From Plasmodium relictum (Eukaryota > Apicomplexa > Aconoidasida > Haemosporida > Plasmodiidae), in contig NC_041679.1 in the NCBI RefSeq assembly GCF_900005765.1, positions 248,001 to 312,000 on the forward strand: a DNA stretch of 64,000 nucleotides, read 5' to 3'. The notes under the pieces were generated by a model. It was not told where the DNA came from. It ran no database searches and worked only from the letters and a program-made list of their open reading frames with translations. This document shows positions 48,251-58,496 of this stretch, piece by piece. Each line of letters begins with the position of its first letter. Position 1 is the stretch's first letter. Made by a program: the position numbers and the translations under genes.

Positions 48251-49242
48251 ATCTTTTAATATATATAATATTCTTGCAAAAAAAAAAAAAAAAAAAATTA
48301 AAAAAATATATATTAAAATAAAAAGAAGCAAAACAAGAATATGATTTTTCGTACTTTTATATATATATATATTATACATTATGTATTAATTAAAAACTAA
48401 AAAAAAAAGAAAAAAAAAAAGAGAATAGAAAATATATATATATAAATAAGAAATTCAATTTTATTTAAAAATTTATTATTTTTCTTTTTTTTTTATGAAT
48501 TATATAAAATAACTTTTATTTTTTCAATATTTTATTTGAATATCTTTTTTTTATCACATTTATTTAAAATTAAAAGATATTAGAAATATTTCATAAAGCA
48601 TACATTAAATTAAAACAGAATTTAAAAACAAATGAATTTTTAAAAAATTAAAATTCTACACCAAAAGTGGAATTGTTCTTAACTATAAAAAATTGTGATA
48701 TTCTATAATTTATATAATTATGAAAAAAATATAAGATACATTATATATTTATAGAAATACCTTTTACTTTGTTATAATTTGCGTATCCATATATGAATTA
48801 TTCCTTTATTTCAATATTTTGAAGATATGTAATTATTGAAAAGTTTTACAAATCAATAACTTTACTATAATTTTTCCTTTTAACGAATGTTTGTAAATTC
48901 TACTAGTCTGCATGTTTTTTTTTTCATTTTTTATAAAAAGTATTATTTTAATTTTTCTATTTTTCCTTAATTAAAATTATTCTCAAGTTTAATATTTACA
49001 AAGAAATCAAAAGAAAATTTAAAACTCTTTTCTTTTTTTTTTTTGTTAACAATATAAAAGTTTTAATTTGTATTTTCTTGCTTTTAATGAACTTTTTAAA
49101 GAAATTTTTCTAACTTAAATTAATATTATTTTTTTTCAGACGAAAAATTTTGTTGAAAATAAAATCATTTAAAATTAAAATTAGCAAATAAATTCTTTTT
49201 TTAATATTTTTTCTATAATGAATTTTATATTATATAAAAACA

Positions 49243-49273
<31 letters not shown>

Positions 49274-49327
49274 TGCACTAAAGTAAAAAGGTATATATAT
49301 AAAATAATTTCCTAAATTTTAAAAAAA
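48251..49327. other. Convergent gap HSP90 / NKAP
   Basis: AT-rich sequence with the facing 3' ends of the two genes and a TA run near 49251-49274. No gene or RNA recognised. Confidence 0.55.
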
Positions 49328-51844
49328 TTAGTTATCATTTTTATTTTTATTTAATGTCTCATTTAATATAGTTTCATTTTGTTTTCTTAATATTTCTTTC
49401 AAATCATTAATTAAAGCATTTTCTCTATTGGTTCTTTCTTCATAATTAAACATAGCTAATGCCCTTTGTTCTTCTGCACTATAAACTTGATTTTCTTTTC
49501 TCATACGAATAGCATTCATTCTCTTGTGTCTTGATCCACTCATAACATAACCAATACTTTCAAATTTTTCAATAGCTTCAGCAGATAATCCAACTTCTCC
49601 TCTCCTTGGAATCCTTTTTCCTTTCTGAACAAATTGAGCTATTGCTTGACCCTCTCCAGGCATCATGGCCATTCCATAATCAATTTGTTTATTCGCTAAT
49701 TTAACATTTATATCTAATGGTTTTGGCCCTATACTTTCGTTATCTGATGATTTATCATGATAAGAATATGCTTCTTCTTCAACTTTATCTTTTTTATTAG
49801 AAATATCTCCTTCATCAATTTTTAAACTATTGTTTTTATGAAAAATATTTTCTTCACAATCTTTTGTTTTTTCTTTAGGTAGATTTTCTTTTTCATCTTC
49901 TCTCTTCTCTTCCTCTTTATTTATTTTATTATCTTTGATTAAATCACAACTGTCTTCATTAATGCATTCTTTATTATTTTTATTATTGCTATTCAAGTTC
50001 TTATCTAAAAAATCATATTCTTCATTAAGAAACGATAATGAAGTCATTGATGTGGATATTTGCTCTGATGTATCAGATGTATTTCCTTCATCTCTATCAA
50101 TACTTTTAGAATGTTTTCTATTTTTTTTATATTTCGATTTATTCTTTCTATTATATTTCTTGCTATCTTTTGATTTTTTTTTTTTATGTGATTTGTTATT
50201 CCTTTTATCTTTCTTTTTAACTAAAGCATCATCTTTTTTATGATGCTTCTTTTTCTTTTTTTCTTTCTTTTTTTTTTCTTTTTTTTTTTCTTTCTTTTTT
50301 TTCTCTTTACGTAATTTGTACTCTCTATTGTTTTTTTTATCTATATGATGTTTTTTAATTTTTTCCTTTTTTTTTTTTTTTTCATTTTTCCTTTCTCTTT
50401 TTGATTTATTATCATGTTTTTTCGTGTTCTTTTTTTTTTCATTTACACTTTCTGTTTCAAGACAAGATAATGACGACATAGTTGAAAAATCTAAAGAAAA
50501 TTCCTTAGTATTGTTTCCATGTTCCTTTAATTTTTTGTTCGTATCTTCATTATTCAGTTTATTTTTTTCATTTTCTTGAATGTTTTCTTTTTTTTCAATT
50601 TTTTCATCCACTTCTTCAGTTTTTTCTTTTTTCTTTTCTTCATCATCTGAAATGTTCACATACTTTTCCCAAGTAGTTGGTGACAAGGAACTTGATCTTC
50701 TAAAAATTTTATGTTGATCAAAATTCAAACTAAATCTGTAACTATTTTTTTTTTGTAACCATTTAGTGTAATTTTTCCAACTTTCCTTAGTTGTATGATA
50801 TCCTAAAGGAATTCTAGGATATTTTACTTCTATTTTTTCTCCTGTAATATTATTATATAGATATTTAAAATTCTTTCCTTTATTATAAATCATATTATTA
50901 TCATGCATAAAAAATTTTTTATGTAAATTATTGTTATTCTTTTCAATGAAATTATATTTTGTTTTTCTATTTTTATCATCTAAATTATTATTATCTTTAC
51001 CATAAAAATTCTTTTTTTTTCTCTTTAATTTTTTATATGAATTATCTGTATCATCATTTGAAATGCTTTTTTTGTAGGATTCTGTTTCACTGTTTCGTGA
51101 TGAACTTGATGAACTACTTACGCTTTTACTACTTACATTTGTATTTCTTTTTTTAGTTCTAATATTTCTATCATCTCTAGAATCTTCTTTGCTGCTACTT
51201 GAAAAACTTTTCCTATAACTTTTGTATTTTCTTTTTTTATAGATACTCCTATCACTATTACTTCTTTCACTTTTTCTTAATGTGCTATTATTACTGTGAC
51301 TAGTATTTGTACTTCTATTTTGGCTAATACTTTTACTAATACTTTCTCTTCTACTGCTCCTACTACTAGCTTCCTTATCACTAAAGCTATTTTGATCATT
51401 ACTACTACTTTTATATATATTGTCACATATTTTATTTTCTCTTTTATACTTTTCTAATTTTTTTCTCAGATCCTCTCTAATTTTTTGCTTATCTTTTCTA
51501 TTTACTAATAAGTCACTTGTATTGTGACTACTACCTTTTTTTATTTCAAACTTTTCAGGAATTTTTTTTTTATCTCTTATATTATCTTCACGTAAAATTT
51601 CTTTTTCTTTTAAAGAATAATTTTTATATTTCATTGAATTACCATTTTCTCTTTTATTATTATGTTTCAATTCTTTTAATTTGTCCTTAATTTCTATATA
51701 GTTTTTTTCATAATTTTTTTTACTTACATCAATACTATTCATGTTATGATTAATATTTTTCATTCTATGTTTTTTCTTCCTTAAATATTCAGACTCACTT
51801 GAAGAACTTGGTAATTTTTTTTTATCCAATTCATTATTTTTCAT
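49328..51844 (-). CDS. NKAP: NKAP-family nuclear RNA-processing protein
   Basis: This intronless gene encodes 838 residues. The first 270 residues are rich in Ser/Arg/Lys/Asp with RS-like dipeptides. RIPLGYHTTKESWKNYTKWL, then a SSSLSPTTWEKY segment, corresponds to the conserved middle of NKAP. Residues about 480-600 are almost pure Lys with Glu, Asp and His. The C-terminal NKAP/SynMuv domain from about 704 is the best conserved part: GPKPLD, DYGMAMMPGEGQAIAQFVQ, GKRIPRRGEVGLSAEAIEKF, SGSRHKRMNAIRMRKENQVY and YSAEEQRALAMFNYEER. NKAP proteins act in the nucleus in splicing and transcriptional repression. I recall the P. falciparum gene next to HSP90 being labelled an 'hsp86 family' protein; nothing in this sequence resembles HSP90. 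The length exceeds human NKAP (about 415) through Lys-rich expansions. Confidence 0.92.
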   Translation of the reverse strand: MKNNELDKKKLPSSSSESEYLRKKKHRMKNINHNMNSIDVSKKNYEKNYIEIKDKLKELKHNNKRENGNSMKYKNYSLKEKEILREDNIRDKKKIPEKFEIKKGSSHNTSDLLVNRKDKQKIREDLRKKLEKYKRENKICDNIYKSSSNDQNSFSDKEASSRSSRRESISKSISQNRSTNTSHSNNSTLRKSERSNSDRSIYKKRKYKSYRKSFSSSSKEDSRDDRNIRTKKRNTNVSSKSVSSSSSSSRNSETESYKKSISNDDTDNSYKKLKRKKKNFYGKDNNNLDDKNRKTKYNFIEKNNNNLHKKFFMHDNNMIYNKGKNFKYLYNNITGEKIEVKYPRIPLGYHTTKESWKNYTKWLQKKNSYRFSLNFDQHKIFRRSSSLSPTTWEKYVNISDDEEKKKEKTEEVDEKIEKKENIQENEKNKLNNEDTNKKLKEHGNNTKEFSLDFSTMSSLSCLETESVNEKKKNTKKHDNKSKRERKNEKKKKKEKIKKHHIDKKNNREYKLRKEKKKKEKKKEKKKKEKKKKKHHKKDDALVKKKDKRNNKSHKKKKSKDSKKYNRKNKSKYKKNRKHSKSIDRDEGNTSDTSEQISTSMTSLSFLNEEYDFLDKNLNSNNKNNKECINEDSCDLIKDNKINKEEEKREDEKENLPKEKTKDCEENIFHKNNSLKIDEGDISNKKDKVEEEAYSYHDKSSDNESIGPKPLDINVKLANKQIDYGMAMMPGEGQAIAQFVQKGKRIPRRGEVGLSAEAIEKFESIGYVMSGSRHKRMNAIRMRKENQVYSAEEQRALAMFNYEERTNRENALINDLKEILRKQNETILNETLNKNKNDN

Positions 51845-52925
51845 TACGTATTATTATTTATTCATTAATTTTTTTTTCTTATGAATATAAATACATAAAA
51901 AAATTACAATTGTTTTATAGTGTAACTTACTATTTTTACCATTTTTTTTTTTTTTTGTTTAATTAAAATTTTTATTATATAAACATAATTTAATTATATA
52001 ATTTTATAGAACATAGTTATATATTTATAATCTTTAAGTATTTAAAATATTCGAAATAGCTAAAAAAATAATTTAATTTACTACATAAAAATTTTATAAA
52101 GGTAATTTTTACGTTTGTTAATTTGTTTCACTTCATTTTAAATTTTATAATTTTTCTTTTTATTAATACATATTATGCTTTATTTTTTTTTTCAATTTGT
52201 TCGTGTTATTTTCATTTTATACAATGTATATGATACTATTCTTTTATTTTCTCTATTCATTTAAATTTCAACTCATTTTAAATAAATTTTTTTTTTAGAT
52301 ATTCATTTATGAGAATTAAACATTTTTAAAAAAATGAAAGATATTTTGAAATGAAAAAAATAATATAATATAATATAATATAATATTAGCTCTTTTATTT
52401 ATATATATTTTATGAAATGCTATATTATTATGTTTTGCATGAAAATTTACAGAAAGCTGATAAAATTTTTTATTTAAAAAAACATTTAGTTTAATAGTGA
52501 AGTTGTATTCTTAAAAAAAAACAAATAAAATAAAATAAAAAAAAAAAATTACAAAAAAAAAAAAAAAATTATAAAGTTATATAATTATTAAAAATTATTA
52601 CATCATTTTATGATTTCTATGTAATTCTAATAAAGAAAAATAAATATTGATAATTGTTATAAAAATATAATAAAACAAAAGAAAAGAATGCCAATAAAGT
52701 ATTAGCCAAAGGTATTTTATATATATACACTGTAATGTTATCTATTATTTAAAAATTAAACTAATTAAACAACAATTTTGGATTATGCAGAAGAACAATT
52801 AGTAGATACATTAAAAGTAAAATAATGAGAAATAACAATTTTATTTAATTATAAGTATTTCAAAATTAAAAAAAAATAAAATAATTCTTTTTTTTCTTTT
52901 TTTTTTTTTACCTTAAAGTTTTTCT
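51845..52925. other. Intergenic region NKAP / alveolin
   Basis: It contains the NKAP promoter and the alveolin 3' end. A TAATA tandem array lies at about 52362-52385. Between 52453 and 52825 on the plus strand there are short coding-like segments with splice-like borders, discussed as a weak finding. No gene is annotated. Confidence 0.45.
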
Positions 52926-53832
52926 TTAAATTTTAATTGAATGATCATTATCTAATACAGGAGGAGCTTTGTGGATATACTTATTCTCTTCTATGGGAAT
53001 ATTAAAAGGAACAGGTATGATAACATTTTCTAAAACTATGTATGGTTTCTCAATACAACAATCAACATATATAATATCATCACTATATTTTATGACTGGT
53101 ATTATTTTCTTCCTTATGGGGACTATTTTAAAATGATCTCTAAATTTTAAAATAGGAACTTCAACAGGAATAACTATAGGTTTTGGGACTAAATAAGTAT
53201 AATCAACATTAATATTTTCTTTTAAGTTACTAACCACTTCAATATTTTTTTCTAATTTTGGTACAAATACTGTTTCTATTTTAGGTATTATACTTTCATC
53301 TTCTTTAAATAGTTTAAATATATTTTTTTTGGGGGGACTCTTTTTATTAGAATTTTTACTGTTAAATATATTCCTTAAATTTAATTTTTTCAGATTTGTA
53401 ATTTTATTTTTTAATTCCGTTTCCTTTTTTTTTTCTAACTTTTTTAGATCTTTATATAAATTCACAAGATATTCATCTCCTTTTTTAACATAGGAATTCA
53501 CTTCTTCAACTAATTCAACTGGTTTATAAAAGGCATTTATTTTTGTATCGGTGCAATGAATAATTTTTTTCGTCAATGGTTTTATAACACTAACATGTAA
53601 ATCATTTTCTTGTTTAATAAAATTATCACTTCCATTTATTTCAACATTCATCATGTTCTAATATAAAGAGAAAAAAGAAAGAAAAAAATTTAATAAAATT
53701 ATTAATATAACTATTTGCTAACATATTTATTTATTTCATCTTTTTTTACTACTATTTTTTTTTATTCTTTTATTTATTTTATTTTTTAATATTTACATTT
53801 ATTATTTCATTAGTATCTTGTAGTAGCTCCAT
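52926..53832 (-). CDS. IMC1d: Alveolin-family inner membrane complex protein (probably IMC1d)
   Basis: I propose two exons on the minus strand, 53832-53797 and 53657-52926, giving 255 residues. Exon 1 encodes MELLQDTNEIIN and is followed by a GTAAAT donor. The intron (139 bases) ends in a T-rich acceptor just before AAC ATG ATG, phase 0. If this is wrong, the protein starts at the ATG of 53654 (242 residues). The middle has a Lys-rich segment (about 85-125). The second half is alveolin-like, with Val/Pro/Ile-rich short repeats such as LVPKPIVIPVEVPI, KFRDHFKIVPIRKKIIP and NVIIPVPFNIPIEENKY. Alveolins are intermediate-filament-like proteins of the subpellicular network beneath the inner membrane complex, giving shape and strength to merozoites and ookinetes. 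From memory the syntenic P. falciparum gene is IMC1d. No cysteine-motif tail for palmitoylation is seen. Confidence 0.78.
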
Positions 53833-54790
53833 TAATAATGATTAAAAAATACTATTTTTCTTTTAAAATGAAAAAGACATGTATATAATTAAATGAATCT
53901 TTATTTATTTAGAAAAATGTAAATAATTTAAATATATATATATATATATATAAATTGTGTCTATTATTTAAATAAAAGTAGCATTTGAAATAAATTTTTT
54001 ATATATTAAAACACATATGCGGGTGTTAGCATAATATTATATATTTACACATTTTTCTATAAATTATAAAGTGTAATTTTAAAACAAATATTTTTTTTTA
54101 AATTACAATATGGGAATTTATATATACAAAAAAAAAAAAAAAAAGAGTATATATATTTATTTTATTTTTTTAAAAACTACGTATTTATTTTGTAAAGATT
54201 ACTAATATAATTAAAATTTTTAATATTTTAAATATTAAACTTCACATATTTATATTTATGTATACAGTTAAATCACCGAAAAAGATAATTTGTGATATAA
54301 TCTTTTTTTTTTTTTTTATGTACAATTCAGAAAAAATATATTGATGCATTTTTTTTTTTTTTTTTAGCTATGTTAACATTAGAATTATCTTAATATTATG
54401 AATATTTATTTAAATAAAAAAAGTTAAAAACATGGAACATATATATTTATTCACTTATATAAAAAAAAAAAATTTGAATAAAAATGTAGATCAATTCAGA
54501 TATGGGAAATAAATTCAACAAATGCATAATAAATTTATCTTAAAAAAATATACAAAAAAAAAATAGTAAATGAAAAAAAAATTTAAATACTTTTATATGT
54601 TACACATGTACATAGTTCTACTATTTCTAATATTTTACTTAATAATAGTCAATAAAAATATTAAAGTATTTTCAATTAAAGTAATATATATATTAATTTA
54701 TTACTATTCGTTGTTTCCTAATAAAATACATATAACAACGTATTACTCCTAACTTATTCATCATTCCTATTAATATTTTTATTTTTACGT
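53833..54790. other. Intergenic region alveolin / 219-residue protein
   Basis: AT-rich sequence with poly-A and poly-T runs. It contains the alveolin promoter and the 3' end of the next minus-strand gene. The plus-strand open frame at 54570-54752 is Ile/Leu/Tyr/Lys-only and has no supporting signal. Confidence 0.5.
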
Positions 54791-55450
54791 TTATTCTTCG
54801 TCATCTTCTTCTTCATTTGCACTACTTTGTTCAGCAGCTTCTTCTTCTCTTTTTCGAAGAAGTTCAGTATCATGATGATATTTACTCATATGCAAATAGC
54901 AAGGATGACTAGGCAAAAAGTCTTCGAGAATCCAATGCGGTCCTCTTTCCTTTCTTCTTCTATCTAAGTATCTTGTAATAGGATTTGTATTTTCAGCTCT
55001 TTCTCTTTCTTTATTAGCTTCTACCCATTCTACCGTAAATCTCTTAGGTTTTATACCAATATAGGAAACGTGATGAAATGTAAAAGATAATCCAAAGGCA
55101 AGTAAAAAATAAGGAATAAAAGCTAATGGCAAAGGATATTGCAATAACCATGCTAATAAAGGTTTATGATCTTTTGCAAACTCTCCATATAAATAAGTAT
55201 GAAAAACTCCAGCTGGTCTTAATGTCCATCTTTCCCATTCATATTTATGGTTATAATATCTTTGATTTAATCTATATTTTTTTGGTTCTCCATTAGGCAA
55301 AAATTCTCTTGGTGGAGGTTCAGGGATATTGATACCTAAAGGTTGCGAAGCAACATATCTTTTAAGTATACTATTAATATTTATTTTCAGAGAAATCTTC
55401 AAATAATCTTTGCAATTAAACTTTTTTAATGAATTATTGTATAAAGGCAT
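54791..55450 (-). CDS. Conserved single-membrane-segment protein, probably mitochondrial
   Basis: This intronless gene encodes 219 residues. The N-terminus (MPLYNNSLKKFNCKDYLKIS) is basic with few acidic residues and could be a mitochondrial presequence, followed by a Pro-rich stretch (NIPEPPPREFLPNGEPKKYR). A highly conserved-looking block rich in Trp, Tyr, Arg and Gly (KYEWERWTLRPAGVFHTYLY) precedes one hydrophobic helix at about 113-135 (LPLAFIPYFLLAFGLSFTF). After the membrane comes RRRKERGPHWILEDFLPSHP, and then an acidic tail. The composition lacks the usual Asn/Lys padding, which suggests a subunit packed in a complex. I do not recognise a family. A respiratory-chain or ATP-synthase subunit private to apicomplexans is a reasonable guess, unproven. 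Confidence 0.75.
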   Translation of the reverse strand: MPLYNNSLKKFNCKDYLKISLKININSILKRYVASQPLGINIPEPPPREFLPNGEPKKYRLNQRYYNHKYEWERWTLRPAGVFHTYLYGEFAKDHKPLLAWLLQYPLPLAFIPYFLLAFGLSFTFHHVSYIGIKPKRFTVEWVEANKERERAENTNPITRYLDRRRKERGPHWILEDFLPSHPCYLHMSKYHHDTELLRKREEEAAEQSSANEEEDDEE

Positions 55451-56844
55451 TTTTCTTAATTTATATCTCTAAAACTACCTTTTTATCAAAATTTTCAAAA
55501 ATTATTGTATGTTTAAAGTATGTATATTTAAAAGTAACATTGAAGGTTTATAATACTTAAAAATAATTATAAAAATGAAATTAAAAGTTTTGTTATGTTA
55601 AAAGAGCTTCAATTATCTTTCATATTTAAAAAAAAAAATTAAAAATTAACAGTTTACATAATTTTATAAAAATTTATTTGTTAATTATTTTTATTGTATT
55701 TCATATAATGCAAAAAAATAATTTAATTATAAAAAATATATAATAATTAAATATACTTTTACGTGAAAATTACTCTTTATAAAAAATATTCATAAACATA
55801 TATATATATATATTTACGTAATTTTTTTTTTTTTTTCTTGGTTTTAAGAACTAAAAATAAAAATATTATACTCTTTACACAATTTTTTTTTTTTTTATTA
55901 TTTTTTTAATATTAAATTCTATTTTTTTTTTTTTTTTTGCACTTGTAAAAAATAGAAAATTATGCATTTTATTTGTTAAAGGAGCCTATAAAAATATCTA
56001 TTTTTTTTTTAATAAATTTTTTTTTATAATTATGCAAAAATATTAATCATAGCAAAGGCATTTGCTATATAGAAATTTTATTTGTAAAAAAGTATTACTG
56101 AATTTGTTAGTTTTTTTTGTAAAAAAAAATAGTACTTTTTTATTTTATAAATTTCAATAGATTTTTAATATTAATATATGTATTAAAACAAAAACTATAT
56201 GGTAATATAAATATGCAAATATATATTTTAAAATATAAAATATTTAGAAAAAAAGAAAATAATTCCCGATTTTTAGTTAACAGTGAAATATTGCTTTACT
56301 CAGCTAAAATAAAAAAATAAAACATGCAATATTATTAAAATATATGGAAAAATTTTAAATAATAATTTATAAAAAATAAATGTATATTCTACTATATGTA
56401 GAAATTCATGTTTTTAAAATTAACATAATTTTATTTATCTTAGACAAAAATAACTTTGCATTTTGACTGGTAAAAATATTCGAGAGTGATATATTGTGTA
56501 TAATTTTATGATATTGAAATAAGAACATAAAACAAAGAACATAAACTTATTTCTAAGACTCTCACAAAACAATTTTTTCTTTATTAGAATTTCTAAAAAC
56601 AAAAAAAAAATATAACACATCTATATATGTGTAATTTTTATAAATAATAAAAGTATAATCTTCATTTTCTCTTTTTAAAAATAAAGTAAAAGAAAGTTAA
56701 TAGTATAACAGAATTACATATTTAAGTCTAATCGAAAATAATTAAACAAAAATAGAAGTAAAAAATAAACTGTGTTTTATATACATTACATAAAATATAG
56801 AATATCCATAATTGAGGTTATAAAATACAAAAAATTACAAATAA

Positions 56845-56923
<79 letters not shown>

Positions 56924-58496
56924 TTTTAATGTAAAAAACTCTTTCTTACAATTAAAAATTTAATTAATACTGATTTTTTTTTTTTTTTTTTTTTTTGAAA
57001 TATCATAATTATTTAATCTTATAATTTTGAAAAAATTTTCATTTTTGTATTTATTATATAATTCCTTTTTGTTCTTTATGTTATGTATGTGCATTTTTTT
57101 CACTTGTCGATTTGATAAGTATAATATTATAAAAATTAGTTACCTTTTTTTATTTTGCTAATACACATATATATATCATATGAATTTTTTCATTTTTTTT
57201 TTTTTTTTTTGTTGTATGTTTATTATATTAAATAATAAATTAACTTTTTTTTTAAAAGATGTCAATATAAAATCCTTGTGCATGAGAACAAAAAAAGGTG
57301 CACAATAGTACGGTGTAAAATTTTTTATTCACTGAATTTTTTCTTTTTTTCAAGGAAAAAAATGTTTTTATATGTCGAATAAGTAGTTAAATTTGTAATT
57401 TTTATGTGTATTTCTTTATAAGAAAAATTTGGAAATTCTAAAGAAAAAAAATATATATATTTTTATATATATACTGTTTCTTTATCCCACATCTTTCTCT
57501 CTTTTATAATGTTTTAAGACAATAATTATGCATTAATCATTTATAAAATAACTTCACTTTTTTTTATTTTATAAATCACATATATAAGTGAAAGCTATAA
57601 AGGGAAAACAATATATATAACACAATAAAAATATATCTAGTAAAAAAAAAAAATTATTAGAAATAAATTTAAGCTTGAAAAAAAATTTCTGTTAGGAAAA
57701 AAATATTTTCTTGAAAGAAACCTAAATTATTAAAGATATGCTACAATGATTTTTTTATTATTATTTAAAAAAAAATTTTTTTTATGTATTGTTCTAATAT
57801 GCTACTTAAAAAAAAAAAACCGAAAGTATTTTCTAAATGCATAATTAAGGCTCTTAAAATTAAATACTTTAGTGCATAATTTGAAATATTTTTTAAATTA
57901 ATAAAATATTAATGCATAATAAATATGAACTAAAAATAAAACATTTAGCATGCTTAATAAAAATAACTCATTTTAAAAATCTCCAAGCAATATATAATTT
58001 TTTTTTTTTTTCTTTTATGTAATTAAAAATTAAATAAAAATATTGAATAAACTTTAATATCAATAAAAGTATTCATTTAATGCTCAGGAATAAACTTGAA
58101 AAAGTATTTACATTATAAATATAAAATTGTAAAAGTAAAAAAAATAATAAAATTACAATTTAAAAATAAAAAAAAATAAAATAAATACATTTTAATTGGT
58201 CATAAATTTAAAGTTTAAAATTAAAGATTAAAAATAATATAAAGATATTTTAAATAATTACTAAAAGCTGGCTAAAATAAAAATCACTGAGTATTTTTAT
58301 TGATAAAATAAAAAAAGAAGAATTAAAAAAACATATAAAAAAAAAGAAAATTTTAATAAAAGGAAATTTTAAATAATATAAGTAAAATTTATAAAAGAAA
58401 AAAAGTTTTTTAAATTCTATACAGCATTAAATAAAGAAAAACATCTCATAAAAAATTAAGTAGATTTAAAAAAAAAAAAAAAAAGTAAACGAAAAC
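55451..58496. other. Divergent intergenic region 219-residue protein / HSP110
   Basis: At 3.0 kb this is the largest gap in the window. It contains poly-T tracts, a 72-base TA microsatellite, and a 7-base inverted repeat around a 16-base spacer at 57276-57305. No G-box of the HSP90 type was found upstream of HSP110. The open frames at 56435-56620 and 56772-56963 are chance. Confidence 0.55.
56849..56920. repeat. (AT)n microsatellite
   Basis: An uninterrupted AT dinucleotide run of about 72 bases, in the promoter-side gap before HSP110. It is the longest simple repeat in the window. Confidence 0.9.

Noticed and set aside
54570-54752. Plus-strand 60-residue hydrophobic open frame
   Set aside because: It has an ATG but only AT-type residues, and it sits in the 3' region of the minus-strand gene.
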